From a virus, in the IMG/VR virus record IMGVR_UViG_3300043409_002305, positions 1-51,158 of that record: a DNA stretch of 51,158 bases; one strand, given 5' to 3'. The position numbers were made by a program, and so were the translations under genes. Below the pieces are notes generated by a model, which saw only the letters and a list, made by a program, of their open reading frames with translations, did not search any database and was not told the origin of the DNA. Positions 8,115 to 17,400 of this stretch are shown here, in pieces. Numbering within the stretch: the stretch's first letter is position 1; each line of letters opens with the position of its first letter.

Positions 8115-8131
8115 CCAACCAGCAAGTAATC

Positions 8132-9094
8132 ATGAGTAACGACATCGCACTCTTCAACCCCGCGCAAGTCCCCGCGTTCGCCAAACTGAACGACCTGTCC
8201 CCGCTCGCCAAGGCCCTCGCCGGCTCCGGCTCCGCTGGCAAGCGCATCTCCGTTCGTGGCGGCGTGTTCCGCCTCATCGCCGGCGGCAAGGAAGTCGCAT
8301 CCATCGAGGACCGCCACCTCGACGTCGTCATCGTCAACGCCGCGCCCAAGGTGTCCCGCACATACTACGCCAAGTCGTTTGACGCGGACGCTGTCGCGGC
8401 CCCCGACTGCTGGTCCGCCGACGGTGAGAAGCCGTCCGCAGACGTGAAGGCCCCGCAGTGCAGCAACTGCGCGCAGTGCCCGCAGAACGCCAAGGGCTCC
8501 GGCCAGGGCGACTCCCGCGCGTGCCGCTACAGCCAGCGTCTTGCGGTGGTGCTGGCCAACGACATGGAAGGCGACGTCATGCAGCTCACCTGCGCCGCCA
8601 CGTCCATCTTCGGCAAGGGCAAAGACGCCGACCGCCCGCTGCAGGACTACGCGCGGTACCTTGCGGCGCAAGGCGTGGACCCCGGCGCGCTGGTTACGCG
8701 CCTGAAGTTCGACACCGCAGCGGCTACCCCGAAGCTGTTCTTCCGCCCGATGCGTTGGCTGACCGCCGACGAGTACGCCACCTGCCAGGAGCAGGGCAAG
8801 AGCTCCGACGCGCTGCAGGCCGTCACGTTCACCGTGCACCAACAAGACGGTGGCTCCGATGCGCCGCTGTCTCTGCCCGGTACGCCGCCTGTTGCTTCGG
8901 CGCCACAAGTTGAAGCAGACGAAGTGCCTGCTCCGGCCCCCGCTCCGAAAGCGCGCGCTGCCAAGGCTGCTCCGGCCCCCGCTCCGGTGGAAGAGGTGGA
9001 AGAGCCTGTCGTGCGCAAGGCAGCCGCTCCGGCGCCCGCAGCCAAGGCGTCGTCCATCGCAGACGTGATCAGCGCCTGGGACGACGAAGACTGA
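8132..9094 (+). CDS. Putative ssDNA-binding protein with zinc site and acidic tail
   Basis: This 320-residue protein has a folded N-terminal part of about 230 residues with C110-x2-C113-x2-C116 and C131, a likely zinc site. A long P/A-rich linker follows (about 240-305), and a short acidic tip ends SIADVISAWDDED. A flexible linker with an acidic tip is the hallmark of replication ssDNA-binding proteins (SSB, T7 gp2.5, T4 gp32), where the tip docks partner enzymes. No classical OB signature can be seen by eye, so the call rests on architecture and position behind a strong promoter, between helicase and primase genes. Confidence 0.6.
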   Translation: MSNDIALFNPAQVPAFAKLNDLSPLAKALAGSGSAGKRISVRGGVFRLIAGGKEVASIEDRHLDVVIVNAAPKVSRTYYAKSFDADAVAAPDCWSADGEKPSADVKAPQCSNCAQCPQNAKGSGQGDSRACRYSQRLAVVLANDMEGDVMQLTCAATSIFGKGKDADRPLQDYARYLAAQGVDPGALVTRLKFDTAAATPKLFFRPMRWLTADEYATCQEQGKSSDALQAVTFTVHQQDGGSDAPLSLPGTPPVASAPQVEADEVPAPAPAPKARAAKAAPAPAPVEEVEEPVVRKAAAPAPAAKASSIADVISAWDDED

Positions 9095-9113
9095 TCCCCG
9101 CGCAGGTCCCCGC

Positions 9114-9392
9114 ATGGGCTATTCCATCTCCACACGAGAGGGGCTTCGCAGGGCACCGAACACGCTGGGCGTCCAACTCGGGCGTCTGGCGGTTCGGCTG
9201 GACTTCCCTGTGCGCTACATCTCGGAAGCAACGGGGGCCACGCGACAGACGGTGTACAACTGGTTTGTCGGCGCGGATGTCTCCCCGGCGTACCACCAAC
9301 GCGTCAAGCGCCTCATATCAATACTCAAAGCTGCGCCGGATGCCGACGCCGCACGGAAGCAAGCATGGAAACACTCAACCCACGAAGCCTGA
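9114..9392 (+). CDS. Small helix-turn-helix DNA-binding protein
   Basis: In this 92-residue protein, residues about 38-55 read ISEATGATRQTVYNWFVG, a clear helix-turn-helix of the Cro/XRE type with T-x-x-T-V-Y-N-W in the recognition helix. Flanking helices (LGRLAVRLDFPV and YHQRVKRLISILKA) complete a small DNA-binding domain. It may control early or late promoters in this phage. The start codon ATG 9114 lies 19 bases after the previous stop, and its end overlaps the next small gene. It is the only recognisable transcription regulator in the window. Confidence 0.7.
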   Translation: MGYSISTREGLRRAPNTLGVQLGRLAVRLDFPVRYISEATGATRQTVYNWFVGADVSPAYHQRVKRLISILKAAPDADAARKQAWKHSTHEA

Positions 9393-9508
9393 CGGACGAA
9401 GAGCTCGTGCGCTACTACGCCATGTGGCTCGACAGGCAGGAAAACGCACCTACCTCGTGGCAGGTCGAACTGCTGCGACGGTTTCTCAAGACCATCGACA
9501 ACAAGTAA
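9365..9508 (+). CDS. 47-residue hypothetical protein
   Basis: This is a very short open frame beginning METLNPRSLTDEELVRYY and continuing WQVELLRRFLKTIDN. It overlaps the end of the helix-turn-helix gene by 28 bases and ends 15 bases before the primase ATG. The sequence is a plausible helical pair with balanced charge, unlike noise. I recall similar short SLTDEEL proteins beside phage primases. The function is unknown, and its length makes it easy to miss. Confidence 0.55.
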   Translation: METLNPRSLTDEELVRYYAMWLDRQENAPTSWQVELLRRFLKTIDNK

Positions 9509-9523
9509 CCCGGCGGGAACACT

Positions 9524-12403
9524 ATGGAACCGCTGGAGTTCCTGGAGGCGGTGTTGCCGTCTTCAGGGGTCTACTGCGTGCAGGAGCTTTCAACTCCCGC
9601 ACGAGAGCGCAAGTTCGTCACGGATGTTGCGCACGTACAACAGCACGCGGAGACTTTTAGCGCGCTCGGGCGCAACGCATACTTCGCCCTGGCCGCGTTC
9701 CATCAGGCGGGGTCACGCGAAGCCGCCAACGCCCGCTGCATGCGGGCGTTGTTCGTCGACATCGACGCCGAGGGCCGTGAGTACACGTCGCCGCGTCAGG
9801 CGCTGAAGGCGCTGCTGGAGTTCTGCAACGCGTCAGGGCTGTCTGATCTAGGCCGGCCGTGGGTGGTCGACTCCGGCGGCGGGCTCCACGTGTACTGGCC
9901 GTTGGCCGAAGACGCTCCGGTCGCACAGTGGAAGCCCGTAGCCGAAGCGCTCAAGCGCGCGTGCAAGGCCGGCGGGCTCGACATCGACATGACGGTCACC
10001 GCGGATGCGGCCAGAGTGCTGCGGGTGCCCGGCACGATGAACTTCAAATACGGAGAACCACGACGTGTTGCGTTGAAACTGCAGGGTGACGTGTTCCAGC
10101 TTGAAGACCTGTCGCGTGTTGTAGGCGCGCAACAAGCCGCCCCCGCACCGGCACCTGCGTCGCTGTTCGACCTGCCCGGAGCCCCACCGCGCACGGCGCC
10201 GTCTGACACCACGGTCAAACTGCTCGACAGCCAGGACACGCTGTTCAAGAACATCCTGGTGAAGTCGGCCGAGGGAACTGGTTGCGCGCAGGTGTTGCAC
10301 TACCTGCAACACGCTCAGGACAGTGGCATGGAGCCGTTGTGGCGCGGGCTGTTGTCGCTCACCAAGGTCTGTACGGACGGGCTCAAGGCCGCGCGCAAGC
10401 TCAGCTCGTTGCACCCGTACACCGAAGAGCGCATGCAGCAGAAGCTGCGCGACATCAAGGGGCCCTACCCCTGCAGCAAGCTCGACTCCGAGAACCCTGG
10501 CGTCTGCCCCGGCTGCCCACACTGGGGCAAGATCACGAACCCCCTGCGCCTCGGCGTCGAGGTGCCGTTGCAGACCGAAGAAAAGGTCTTCGAATTGGTG
10601 CTGGACCCGACGGACATCGACGCGAAGCCAGTCAGTTTCGTGCGCCCGGAAGCTCCGCGCGGGTTTGGCTATGGACGTACTGGCGGCGTGTTCGCGCGCA
10701 AGACGGAGGAAGACGTCGAAGGCAACAGCACGACGAAAGAAATTCTCATCCTGCCGTACGACCTGTTCGTCGTTGACGTGCTGCACGTTGGTAGTGTGCA
10801 CATGGCGCACTTGGTGGCGCTGCGCCCGGAGGGGCCGCAAGTCATGACGTTCCCGTTGAGGAACGTCGTCTCCAAGGACGACACCACGAAGTTTCTTGCC
10901 GAGCAGAACGTGGTGTCCGCGTTTGGGGCCGGCAACGACAAGAACCTCCACGAGTACGTGCGGGCGTGTGTCGAAGAGGCCAGCGTCAAACGCAAGCCGA
11001 CGGTGGTGCCGACGCAGTACGGATGGCAAGAAGACAACTCGTTTGTCCTCGGCGGCAAGATATACATGCCGGACGGCAGCGAGCGCTCCGTTCCGATGCC
11101 AGGGCTTGAGAACCTGACGATGGCCACGCGTCCGTCCGGGTCGCTCGATGGGTGGCGCAGGATTGTCGACCTGCTCACGGCGCGTCAGATGTACGACATC
11201 CTGACACACGCCGCCATCGGGTTCGGGTCGCCGCTCATGCGTTTCACAGGACTGCGGGGTATGACGTTCCACGCCGGCCATCGAGAGTCCGGCACGGGTA
11301 AATCACTGGCGCTGTCGCTCATGTCGTCCGTGTGGGGCAACCCCGTGGACTACCGCACGGGCAAGAGCACGTCCCCCGTTGCCATGCAGCAGCGTGCGGG
11401 CAACCTCAACAGCCTCCCGTTTGCGTGCGACGAGCTCACCGTCAAAGCCCGCGCAGACAGCGAGTGGTTCCCGGCGTGGGTGTTCGACCACTCCGAAGGT
11501 CGCGGCAAGGAGCGTATGGAGGCGGGCGCAAACAAAGAGCGCGTCAACACCTCCACGTGGCACTCCATCGCCATGTTCACCAGCAACACGTTCATGCTGG
11601 ACCTGATGACCGGCGCGCGCCAGCACTCCGCAGAGGGCGAGATCAGGCGTTTCCTTGAGTGGGCGCCGGCGAAGAAACTGCACTGGACCTCGGACGAGCT
11701 CGAAATCGTGCGCTCACTCAATCAGAACTACGGCACCGCCGGAGTGAAGTACGCCAAGTGGCTTGTGCGCAACCGCGACACCGCCGCGCATGTCGTGCAG
11801 CAGGTCACTGACAGGCTGTACCGAGAGTTCGGCGCCACCAACGACGAGCGCTTCTGGGTTGCCGGCTGCGCTGCCATCATCGCTGGGGCCATTCTGGCGG
11901 GACCTAAGCACGCTGACATCGTGGAGTTCCCAGTGCGGGACATGGTGCCAGTGCTCAAGAGCATGGTGCAGCGCGCGCGTGTGGCGCTGCGGACGACAAA
12001 GCGCAGCGCCGAGGACGTGCTCAACGAGTACACCCGGGAGAACTACGGGCAGATGGTTGTGGTCACACGCAGCGGTGGCGGCCTTCTCGCCAAGCTCGGC
12101 ACGGGAGAACTGATCGACGAGACCATCACGCGCACCAAGGTCGCGGGGCGCATCGAGCGCAACGTGACCGTCGGCTACATCGACTACTTCATTGACGAAA
12201 AAATGCTCAAGCGGCACTGCGCCAGCATGTCGTACGGGTACGCCGATTTTCTTGCCGACATCGAAGCGGTGTGCCACGTCGAGCACATGCGCAAGGATTT
12301 GCTGGCGCACATCAAAGGCCCGCAGATGCGCGTGTACGCCGTGCGGATCAGCCGCAAGATAGAGGCGGTTGACGGCGATGAAGAAATCGTCCCCCAGGTG
12401 TGA
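9524..12403 (+). CDS. Primase-helicase (AEP-like primase fused to DUF927-type helicase)
   Basis: This 959-residue protein should both prime and unwind. The N-terminal part has the archaeo-eukaryotic primase pattern: LFVDIDAEG (D79, D81), VVDSGGGLHVYWPL, then DMTVTADAARVLRVPGT. Residues near 320 hold a C-x-C pair (GVCPGCPHWG). The C-terminal half is a DUF927-like AAA+ region with Walker A GHRESGTGKS (K593) and a Walker B-like ACDELTVKA. Fusions of this kind serve as stand-alone replicative primase-helicases in phages and mobile elements. It lies downstream of the polymerase, helicase and ssDNA-binding genes, completing the replication set. Confidence 0.85.
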   Translation: MEPLEFLEAVLPSSGVYCVQELSTPARERKFVTDVAHVQQHAETFSALGRNAYFALAAFHQAGSREAANARCMRALFVDIDAEGREYTSPRQALKALLEFCNASGLSDLGRPWVVDSGGGLHVYWPLAEDAPVAQWKPVAEALKRACKAGGLDIDMTVTADAARVLRVPGTMNFKYGEPRRVALKLQGDVFQLEDLSRVVGAQQAAPAPAPASLFDLPGAPPRTAPSDTTVKLLDSQDTLFKNILVKSAEGTGCAQVLHYLQHAQDSGMEPLWRGLLSLTKVCTDGLKAARKLSSLHPYTEERMQQKLRDIKGPYPCSKLDSENPGVCPGCPHWGKITNPLRLGVEVPLQTEEKVFELVLDPTDIDAKPVSFVRPEAPRGFGYGRTGGVFARKTEEDVEGNSTTKEILILPYDLFVVDVLHVGSVHMAHLVALRPEGPQVMTFPLRNVVSKDDTTKFLAEQNVVSAFGAGNDKNLHEYVRACVEEASVKRKPTVVPTQYGWQEDNSFVLGGKIYMPDGSERSVPMPGLENLTMATRPSGSLDGWRRIVDLLTARQMYDILTHAAIGFGSPLMRFTGLRGMTFHAGHRESGTGKSLALSLMSSVWGNPVDYRTGKSTSPVAMQQRAGNLNSLPFACDELTVKARADSEWFPAWVFDHSEGRGKERMEAGANKERVNTSTWHSIAMFTSNTFMLDLMTGARQHSAEGEIRRFLEWAPAKKLHWTSDELEIVRSLNQNYGTAGVKYAKWLVRNRDTAAHVVQQVTDRLYREFGATNDERFWVAGCAAIIAGAILAGPKHADIVEFPVRDMVPVLKSMVQRARVALRTTKRSAEDVLNEYTRENYGQMVVVTRSGGGLLAKLGTGELIDETITRTKVAGRIERNVTVGYIDYFIDEKMLKRHCASMSYGYADFLADIEAVCHVEHMRKDLLAHIKGPQMRVYAVRISRKIEAVDGDEEIVPQV

Positions 12404-12608
12404 GACGCGGTTTCCCTGGCACCGGCTGAGTCCAGGCCAGGGGTTCTTCGTGCCGTGCCTCGACACCGACAAGACCGCGCACGACGGGCTCGCAGCCGCA
12501 ACGCGGCTTTACCGACTTGTGCATGTGCAGGCGACCCCCGGGGTGTTCCGGGGGCGCTTCGGCGTCCTGTTCAGCGTAAAGCCGAACGCCCGGCTTCGGC
12601 GAGCATGA
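12378..12608 (+). CDS. Small early protein, last gene of + strand block
   Basis: This 76-residue protein has the pattern FPWHRLSPGQGFFVPCLDT...ATPGVFRGRFGVLFSVKP, which I recall from small phage proteins encoded near replication genes. ATG 12378 overlaps the primase stop by 26 bases; a TTG three codons earlier is possible. Its last 38 bases overlap the end of the - strand late operon, a tail-to-tail overlap. No function is known. Confidence 0.6.
   Translation: MKKSSPRCETRFPWHRLSPGQGFFVPCLDTDKTAHDGLAAATRLYRLVHVQATPGVFRGRFGVLFSVKPNARLRRA
12535..12600. terminator. Two GC-rich hairpins at the convergent junction
   Basis: Hairpin one pairs CCCCCGG (12535-12541) with CCGGGGG (12548-12554) around a 6-base loop. 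Hairpin two pairs GCCGAA (12581-12586) with TTCGGC (12595-12600). Neither has a strong T run on either strand, although the second is followed by TTT on the - strand. They lie where early and late transcripts meet and could slow or stop both. Both fall inside coding DNA, so a chance origin is possible. Confidence 0.35.
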
Positions 12609-14403
12609 GCTTTTGCTGACGCACGGCGATAAGCATTTCGCGCTTCTCGACCGGGCTCATGTCGGACGCGCGCACGGCAGCTTCCAGCTGCGTCAGTTTG
12701 CCCAGCATCTGTTTGACGTTGCCGCCCGCAGAGGCCAGCGCCAGCGTGTCAGCTTTCTCTTGCAGGTAGCGCTCGGCTTCCGCGCGCTCACCCCGCTTGA
12801 CCAGCTGCTCATACGTGCGTTTGGTCTGCTCGATCTCCTTGATGCGGTCGTACGTCAGGTTGAGCACGCCGGAGCCGTCCGCCGGCTGGAACGCCGGCCC
12901 TACGATGGGTAGCTTCGACAGCGTCTTGGCGGCGGCTTCAGGGCCGTCCGCCGTCGGCATCGCAAAACTGAACGCCTGCATCAGCGCCACGCCAAGACCG
13001 CTCGTGTACCCGCGCACCGTGTTCTCCACCATGATTGGTGAGACGCCGGTCACAGAGCCAAGGGTCTTGGCCAGCTCCGACGTCGTGTCACGGTAGCGGT
13101 ACTTGGCTTCCAGGCTCTGCTCCGCTTCGCTCTCGATGTCGCGGCGTGTGTAGAACGACTTGCCAAGCGCCAGCTCAACGGCGGGTTTCACGGCCGTTGG
13201 CAGAATGATCGGGATCGGCACGTTGGCACCACGCACGTCGACCGTCGGCATGCTGGACCCGCCAGGAATCGTCTGCAGGATGATGGCGTTCAGCGCCTTC
13301 TTGGCCTCTGTCGTTCCGTCCTCGCGCAGCGCCATGTTGAGCACCATCTCGGGCAGCGCCTTGAAGATGTAGCCGATCTCGAACGGGATCGGGATTCGCA
13401 CAGCCTCGTCCACGCCGGGCAGCGGCACAAAAAAGTTCGCTGCGCGTTCTTCTGGAGTCGCGTTCTTGTACGCCTCGTCGTCCTGCATGGCCAGCGCGTA
13501 CGCCATCGACGTTGCCATCAGCAGCGCACCGCGCTTGAGCAGCTTCTCCCGAATCTGCAGCCGCTCCTGCATGGGCATACGCCCGCGGAACGCGCGGTAC
13601 AACACGTCGAGGCCCTGAATTTGCGCGTTGAAGAACGGCACCATGTGCGACACCCAATGCACGTTCGCAGACACCCCGCGGCGGTTGAAGTTCATCGACT
13701 CCAGCGCCATGAACGTAGCCTCCAGCTCCGACAAACCCTGCTTGCGGTAGCTGTCGTACTGCGCAGCGCGAGTCGCCGCATCGGCGGCCATCGAAGCGCT
13801 CTCCCACTTGGCCAGACTGAGCATCGGGCTGCCGCCGGCGGTGATACCGCGCAGCAGCGCCGTCATGTCGTCCGCGGTTCCTTGCAGCACTTGCCCGCCG
13901 GTGATGCCGCGCGACTCCAGCGTCTCCCTGGACTCGGTGCGCGACAGGTGCTTGATCGAAGACAGCACCGGCGTCAGGTTGGCCCCCGATGCGATGGCCG
14001 CTGCGGTGGAGTCACGGAACAGCTGGCGCGCGGAGTACAGCGGGTTCAGCACAACGAACTGGCGCAAGAGCTTGGCCGGGATGCCGATGGCCTTCACGAG
14101 CGACGGCATCTGGGTCGGGATGCCGGCCATACCCTTCACCAGCAGGTCCGCCGGGATGCCGACGGAGTCCGTGTCGACGATGGCGTGGTACGCGTCGCCG
14201 TTGTATTTGAACCGCAGCGTTGTGGGGCCCATGGGCCCGTCGCCCTCGCGGACCTGGGCCAGCCCGACATCTTGCAGGCTGTTGGCCACCGACGCCGTGG
14301 CGTTGTTGCGCAGCGCAAGGTCGACAAGCAGTGAGGTGTTGCGAACGGAGCTGGTGAGGAAGTCGAGCACCTTCTCGTCGCCCCCACGTAGCTCCTGCAG
14401 GTA
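12571..14403 (-). CDS. C-terminal part of giant polyvalent ejection protein (LPD38-like)
   Basis: This open frame of about 610 residues continues the giant gene upstream after a one-base frame change at 14401-14405. It contains LRNNATASVANS, VDTDSVGIPADLLVKGM, NPLYSARQLFRDS, RGITAGGSPMLSLAKWES and VHWVSHMVPFFNAQIQGLD. I recall this conserved block from internal virion proteins of podoviruses, annotated as large polyvalent protein-associated domain 38. Predicted amphipathic helices (LLKRGALLMATSMAYALAM) fit insertion into the host membrane during DNA ejection. The annotated methionine-type start (GTG 14370) has no ribosome site, so it is probably not an independent gene. Confidence 0.75.
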   Translation of the reverse strand, partial: YLQELRGGDEKVLDFLTSSVRNTSLLVDLALRNNATASVANSLQDVGLAQVREGDGPMGPTTLRFKYNGDAYHAIVDTDSVGIPADLLVKGMAGIPTQMPSLVKAIGIPAKLLRQFVVLNPLYSARQLFRDSTAAAIASGANLTPVLSSIKHLSRTESRETLESRGITGGQVLQGTADDMTALLRGITAGGSPMLSLAKWESASMAADAATRAAQYDSYRKQGLSELEATFMALESMNFNRRGVSANVHWVSHMVPFFNAQIQGLDVLYRAFRGRMPMQERLQIREKLLKRGALLMATSMAYALAMQDDEAYKNATPEERAANFFVPLPGVDEAVRIPIPFEIGYIFKALPEMVLNMALREDGTTEAKKALNAIILQTIPGGSSMPTVDVRGANVPIPIILPTAVKPAVELALGKSFYTRRDIESEAEQSLEAKYRYRDTTSELAKTLGSVTGVSPIMVENTVRGYTSGLGVALMQAFSFAMPTADGPEAAAKTLSKLPIVGPAFQPADGSGVLNLTYDRIKEIEQTKRTYEQLVKRGERAEAERYLQEKADTLALASAGGNVKQMLGKLTQLEAAVRASDMSPVEKREMLIAVRQQKLMLAEAGRSALR

Positions 14404-17400
14404 GGCTGGTCCTTCATGTTGCCGATGCGAATGGGCGCCTCGCCGCCGATCAACAGCTCGACGTTACCCCCGCGCTCACGGTAGAACGGCACGTAGTCGT
14501 TGGACGCCAGCATCTTGGCTGCCGAGTCCTTGCTCACCGCGCCGGACTTCTCAAGGAAACGGATCAAGCCCTTGTTGTACGCGTTGTACAGCGCGTACGC
14601 GTCTTTGAAATTCTGCTCCAGCCCAGGCGTCGCTTTGATCTCCGCCATGGCCGCGTCGATCATGGGTTGCGTCACGCCGCCGCTCAGGTCAAGACGGTCC
14701 AGCCCCACACGCTTAGCGCGTTGCGCGATGGTGTACACGCTGAAGTAGCGGTTTGCCTTGTCAGCGTCCCCCAGGGGCCCCTCGGCCAGCGTCTGCGCCA
14801 CCATGCGCAGCGTCGGCCCTTCACGGCTCTCAATCAGCGTCTCGGTGCGGCCGTCGTCGCGCTTCTTGGTAGCGTACTCCAGCGGGCCGTGGTTCATGAC
14901 CCGCGCGGTGAACGCCGAGCGCTGCCCGTACATCCGCGAGTCGTACATCACCTGCAGCCCCTGCAGCGACTCCATCTGGGACTGCGCCACGGCTTCAATC
15001 GGCGCCAGTGCGTCAACTGCCTGCGTGCGTCCAGCCAGCCCCAGGTTCACCGCGATGCGGCCCTTCAACGGCTTCTTCGTGGCAAGCAAAACACCGGCGA
15101 GGTCCTCTACCGGGTTGCCGGGCTCCTTTGAAAACTGCACCCTCTCCTTGTCTGCACCGCGCAACGACGCCACGCGGACGATGTCCTTGTCGTTGAATAC
15201 GACGAGGTTGCGGGTAGCCTCGGACATACGCTGTTCGACCTCGCGCAGTGCTGCTTCGGCCGCGTGCAAATCCGCGAAGTTTTCGGCGTGCCATGTGCCG
15301 TCCGGAGCACCATCCCGCGCGATTTTGGCCTGTGCAGCGCCCGCGCTTTTTTGCAGACGCGCGACGCGCGTTTGGGCCGCCCGTAGTTCGCCCGGCAGCT
15401 CGCGGCTCTTTGCGTCCAAGACCTTGACGCCCTTGATACCCATCGCATACAGTTTCTTCGAGGCTTCTTTGTAGCTCCGCGTGCTGTCCATGTTACCGGC
15501 GTAGTAGCGGTACACGTCCTTACCGGTTTTGCTCCCGTGCTCTTTGACCAACGCTGGCGGTAGTGCATCCTTCACCGTCTCACTCTGCTCCGACAGCGGC
15601 TTGTCCCAGTCCAACATCTCGTCCTGATCTACCAGCACGTCGACGCGCATCAGGGCGCCTTCTGGTTTTGTTAAGCCGCCCGCGTATGCAACGGCTTCAG
15701 CCAGGGATTTCCGTTTTGCGCCCAGGTCCTCCTCGACGCCCTCACCCATACGATCGCGTTCCTCCAACTGGCCCAACTCCGCTTTTAGCTGGCGTACGGT
15801 TTCTTGTGCGTCCTCGTAGTTTTTTGCGTCCTTCCGACGCACGTCCGCCACCCAATACCCCTTGGCGATCCCCAGGCTCTGCGCCAGATACGTCCCCCAC
15901 CCAAACGCCTGGGCGCCCTCTCCCGACCCCATGAAATTGTGGTTGAACTTGCGGAACTGAGCGGCCGTGCCGTGCCACGTGCCGCTCAACTCCAGCCGGG
16001 CGGCGCCATAGGCCATGTCCACCACATGCTGCGCCTGCAGGCCGTCGGCGTTCATCCAGCCAAGCCTGCGCACGGCCGCTTTGAACGCGGCATACACGGT
16101 GCGCAGCCAGCGCGCGGCGCTCCATCCGCCAGTGGCTTGCCCCGACGGCAGCGCGGTGGGTTTCACCCCGGCGTTCACGGCCTCTTCGATGAAGTACGCC
16201 ACGATCTCGTCGCTTCGCTGGTCGGCGTCTACGCCTGCAGCAACCACCCGCGCCACGGCTGCCTTGGCGATGCGTGTCTCGGCCGACCCATCGTTGCGCG
16301 CAGCCCACTCAAGGACTTTGTTGACCAGGACGTCACGCTGCGCTGCGCTGAGAATGTTCTCCATCCCGAGGTGCGCGCCGATTTCGTGCAGCACCTTGCT
16401 CAGCGCTTTGCCCTTGCCGATGTTGCCGGCGATGAAGTACGCGCGGTCTTTGTAGACGAACGCCGTTGGCACCGCGCCGTCGCGGCTTTCTTTGACCACG
16501 CGGTCTCGCAACGCAGTGGGCAGGTCGTTGACGCTATCGACAACAGTCACTTTGCGCGGGTTCAGCTCCAGCCCCGACCCCTTCAGCTCCTGCTGGAACT
16601 GCTGCGCCGTCATGCCGCCGCCAGAGGGCTCTTTGGAATACTGGATTTCTCCGTCTGCCTCTTTTGCCGCGCGCTGCGCTGTTGTGCTTGGGCCAACCCC
16701 CGCGGTCTCCAACTCTTCCAGCCGCACCTCGATGGTGTTGATCCGGCGCTGCAAGCGCTGCGTGAACTCGGTGTACTTGGCCTTGGCTTCCGGCGTCTTG
16801 GCCTTCGCCAGCGCCGCCTGCGCCTTTTCCTTGAGCGCTTCACGCTCTTGCAGCTCAAGCGTCAGCTGCTCAATCTCCACGTCTTTGTTGGCCTGTGCAA
16901 CCGCCTGCTTGGCGCTGACGCCTTTGCGCCGGCCGGCCTGGGTGATGGGGCGTTGTGGTGGCGCGGCGCGCGCGCCGGCAGTCAGCAGCTCCCCGGTCCG
17001 CATAACCCCCGGCGCAGCCGACTGCTCCCGAACCGTGGGGCCGATGACGCGTGGGGCGAGCCGCGTGCCGGGCACGACGCGGTTGGCGCGTTCCGCCTCT
17101 TCTCGGCGCTCTTCGGCTGTCAGCAGCGTCGTGCGCTTGGGGGCGCTACTCAAGCTGCCAACCACTGCGTCAAAGTGCGCCAAGCTCCTGCGCGTCTTGT
17201 TGCGCTCGCGCATCCGCGAGTCGCGCAGCTTCACTGCCGCCTCCAGCGCGGCCGTGGTTTCCGGGGTGCTCTCCTTGGTATCGGCGCGGCGCGCGGCGTC
17301 TACAGCCTCTTTTGCCTCCAGGTACGATGCGTTCTGCTTCGCCATCTTGTCGGCCAGCGTTTGCCGCTCGGTCCTCGCCGCGTCGACCGCGCGTTGGATG

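Noticed and set aside
14395-14412. Programmed -1 ribosomal frameshift
   Set aside because: There is no slippery heptamer or obvious following pseudoknot; an indel is simpler.
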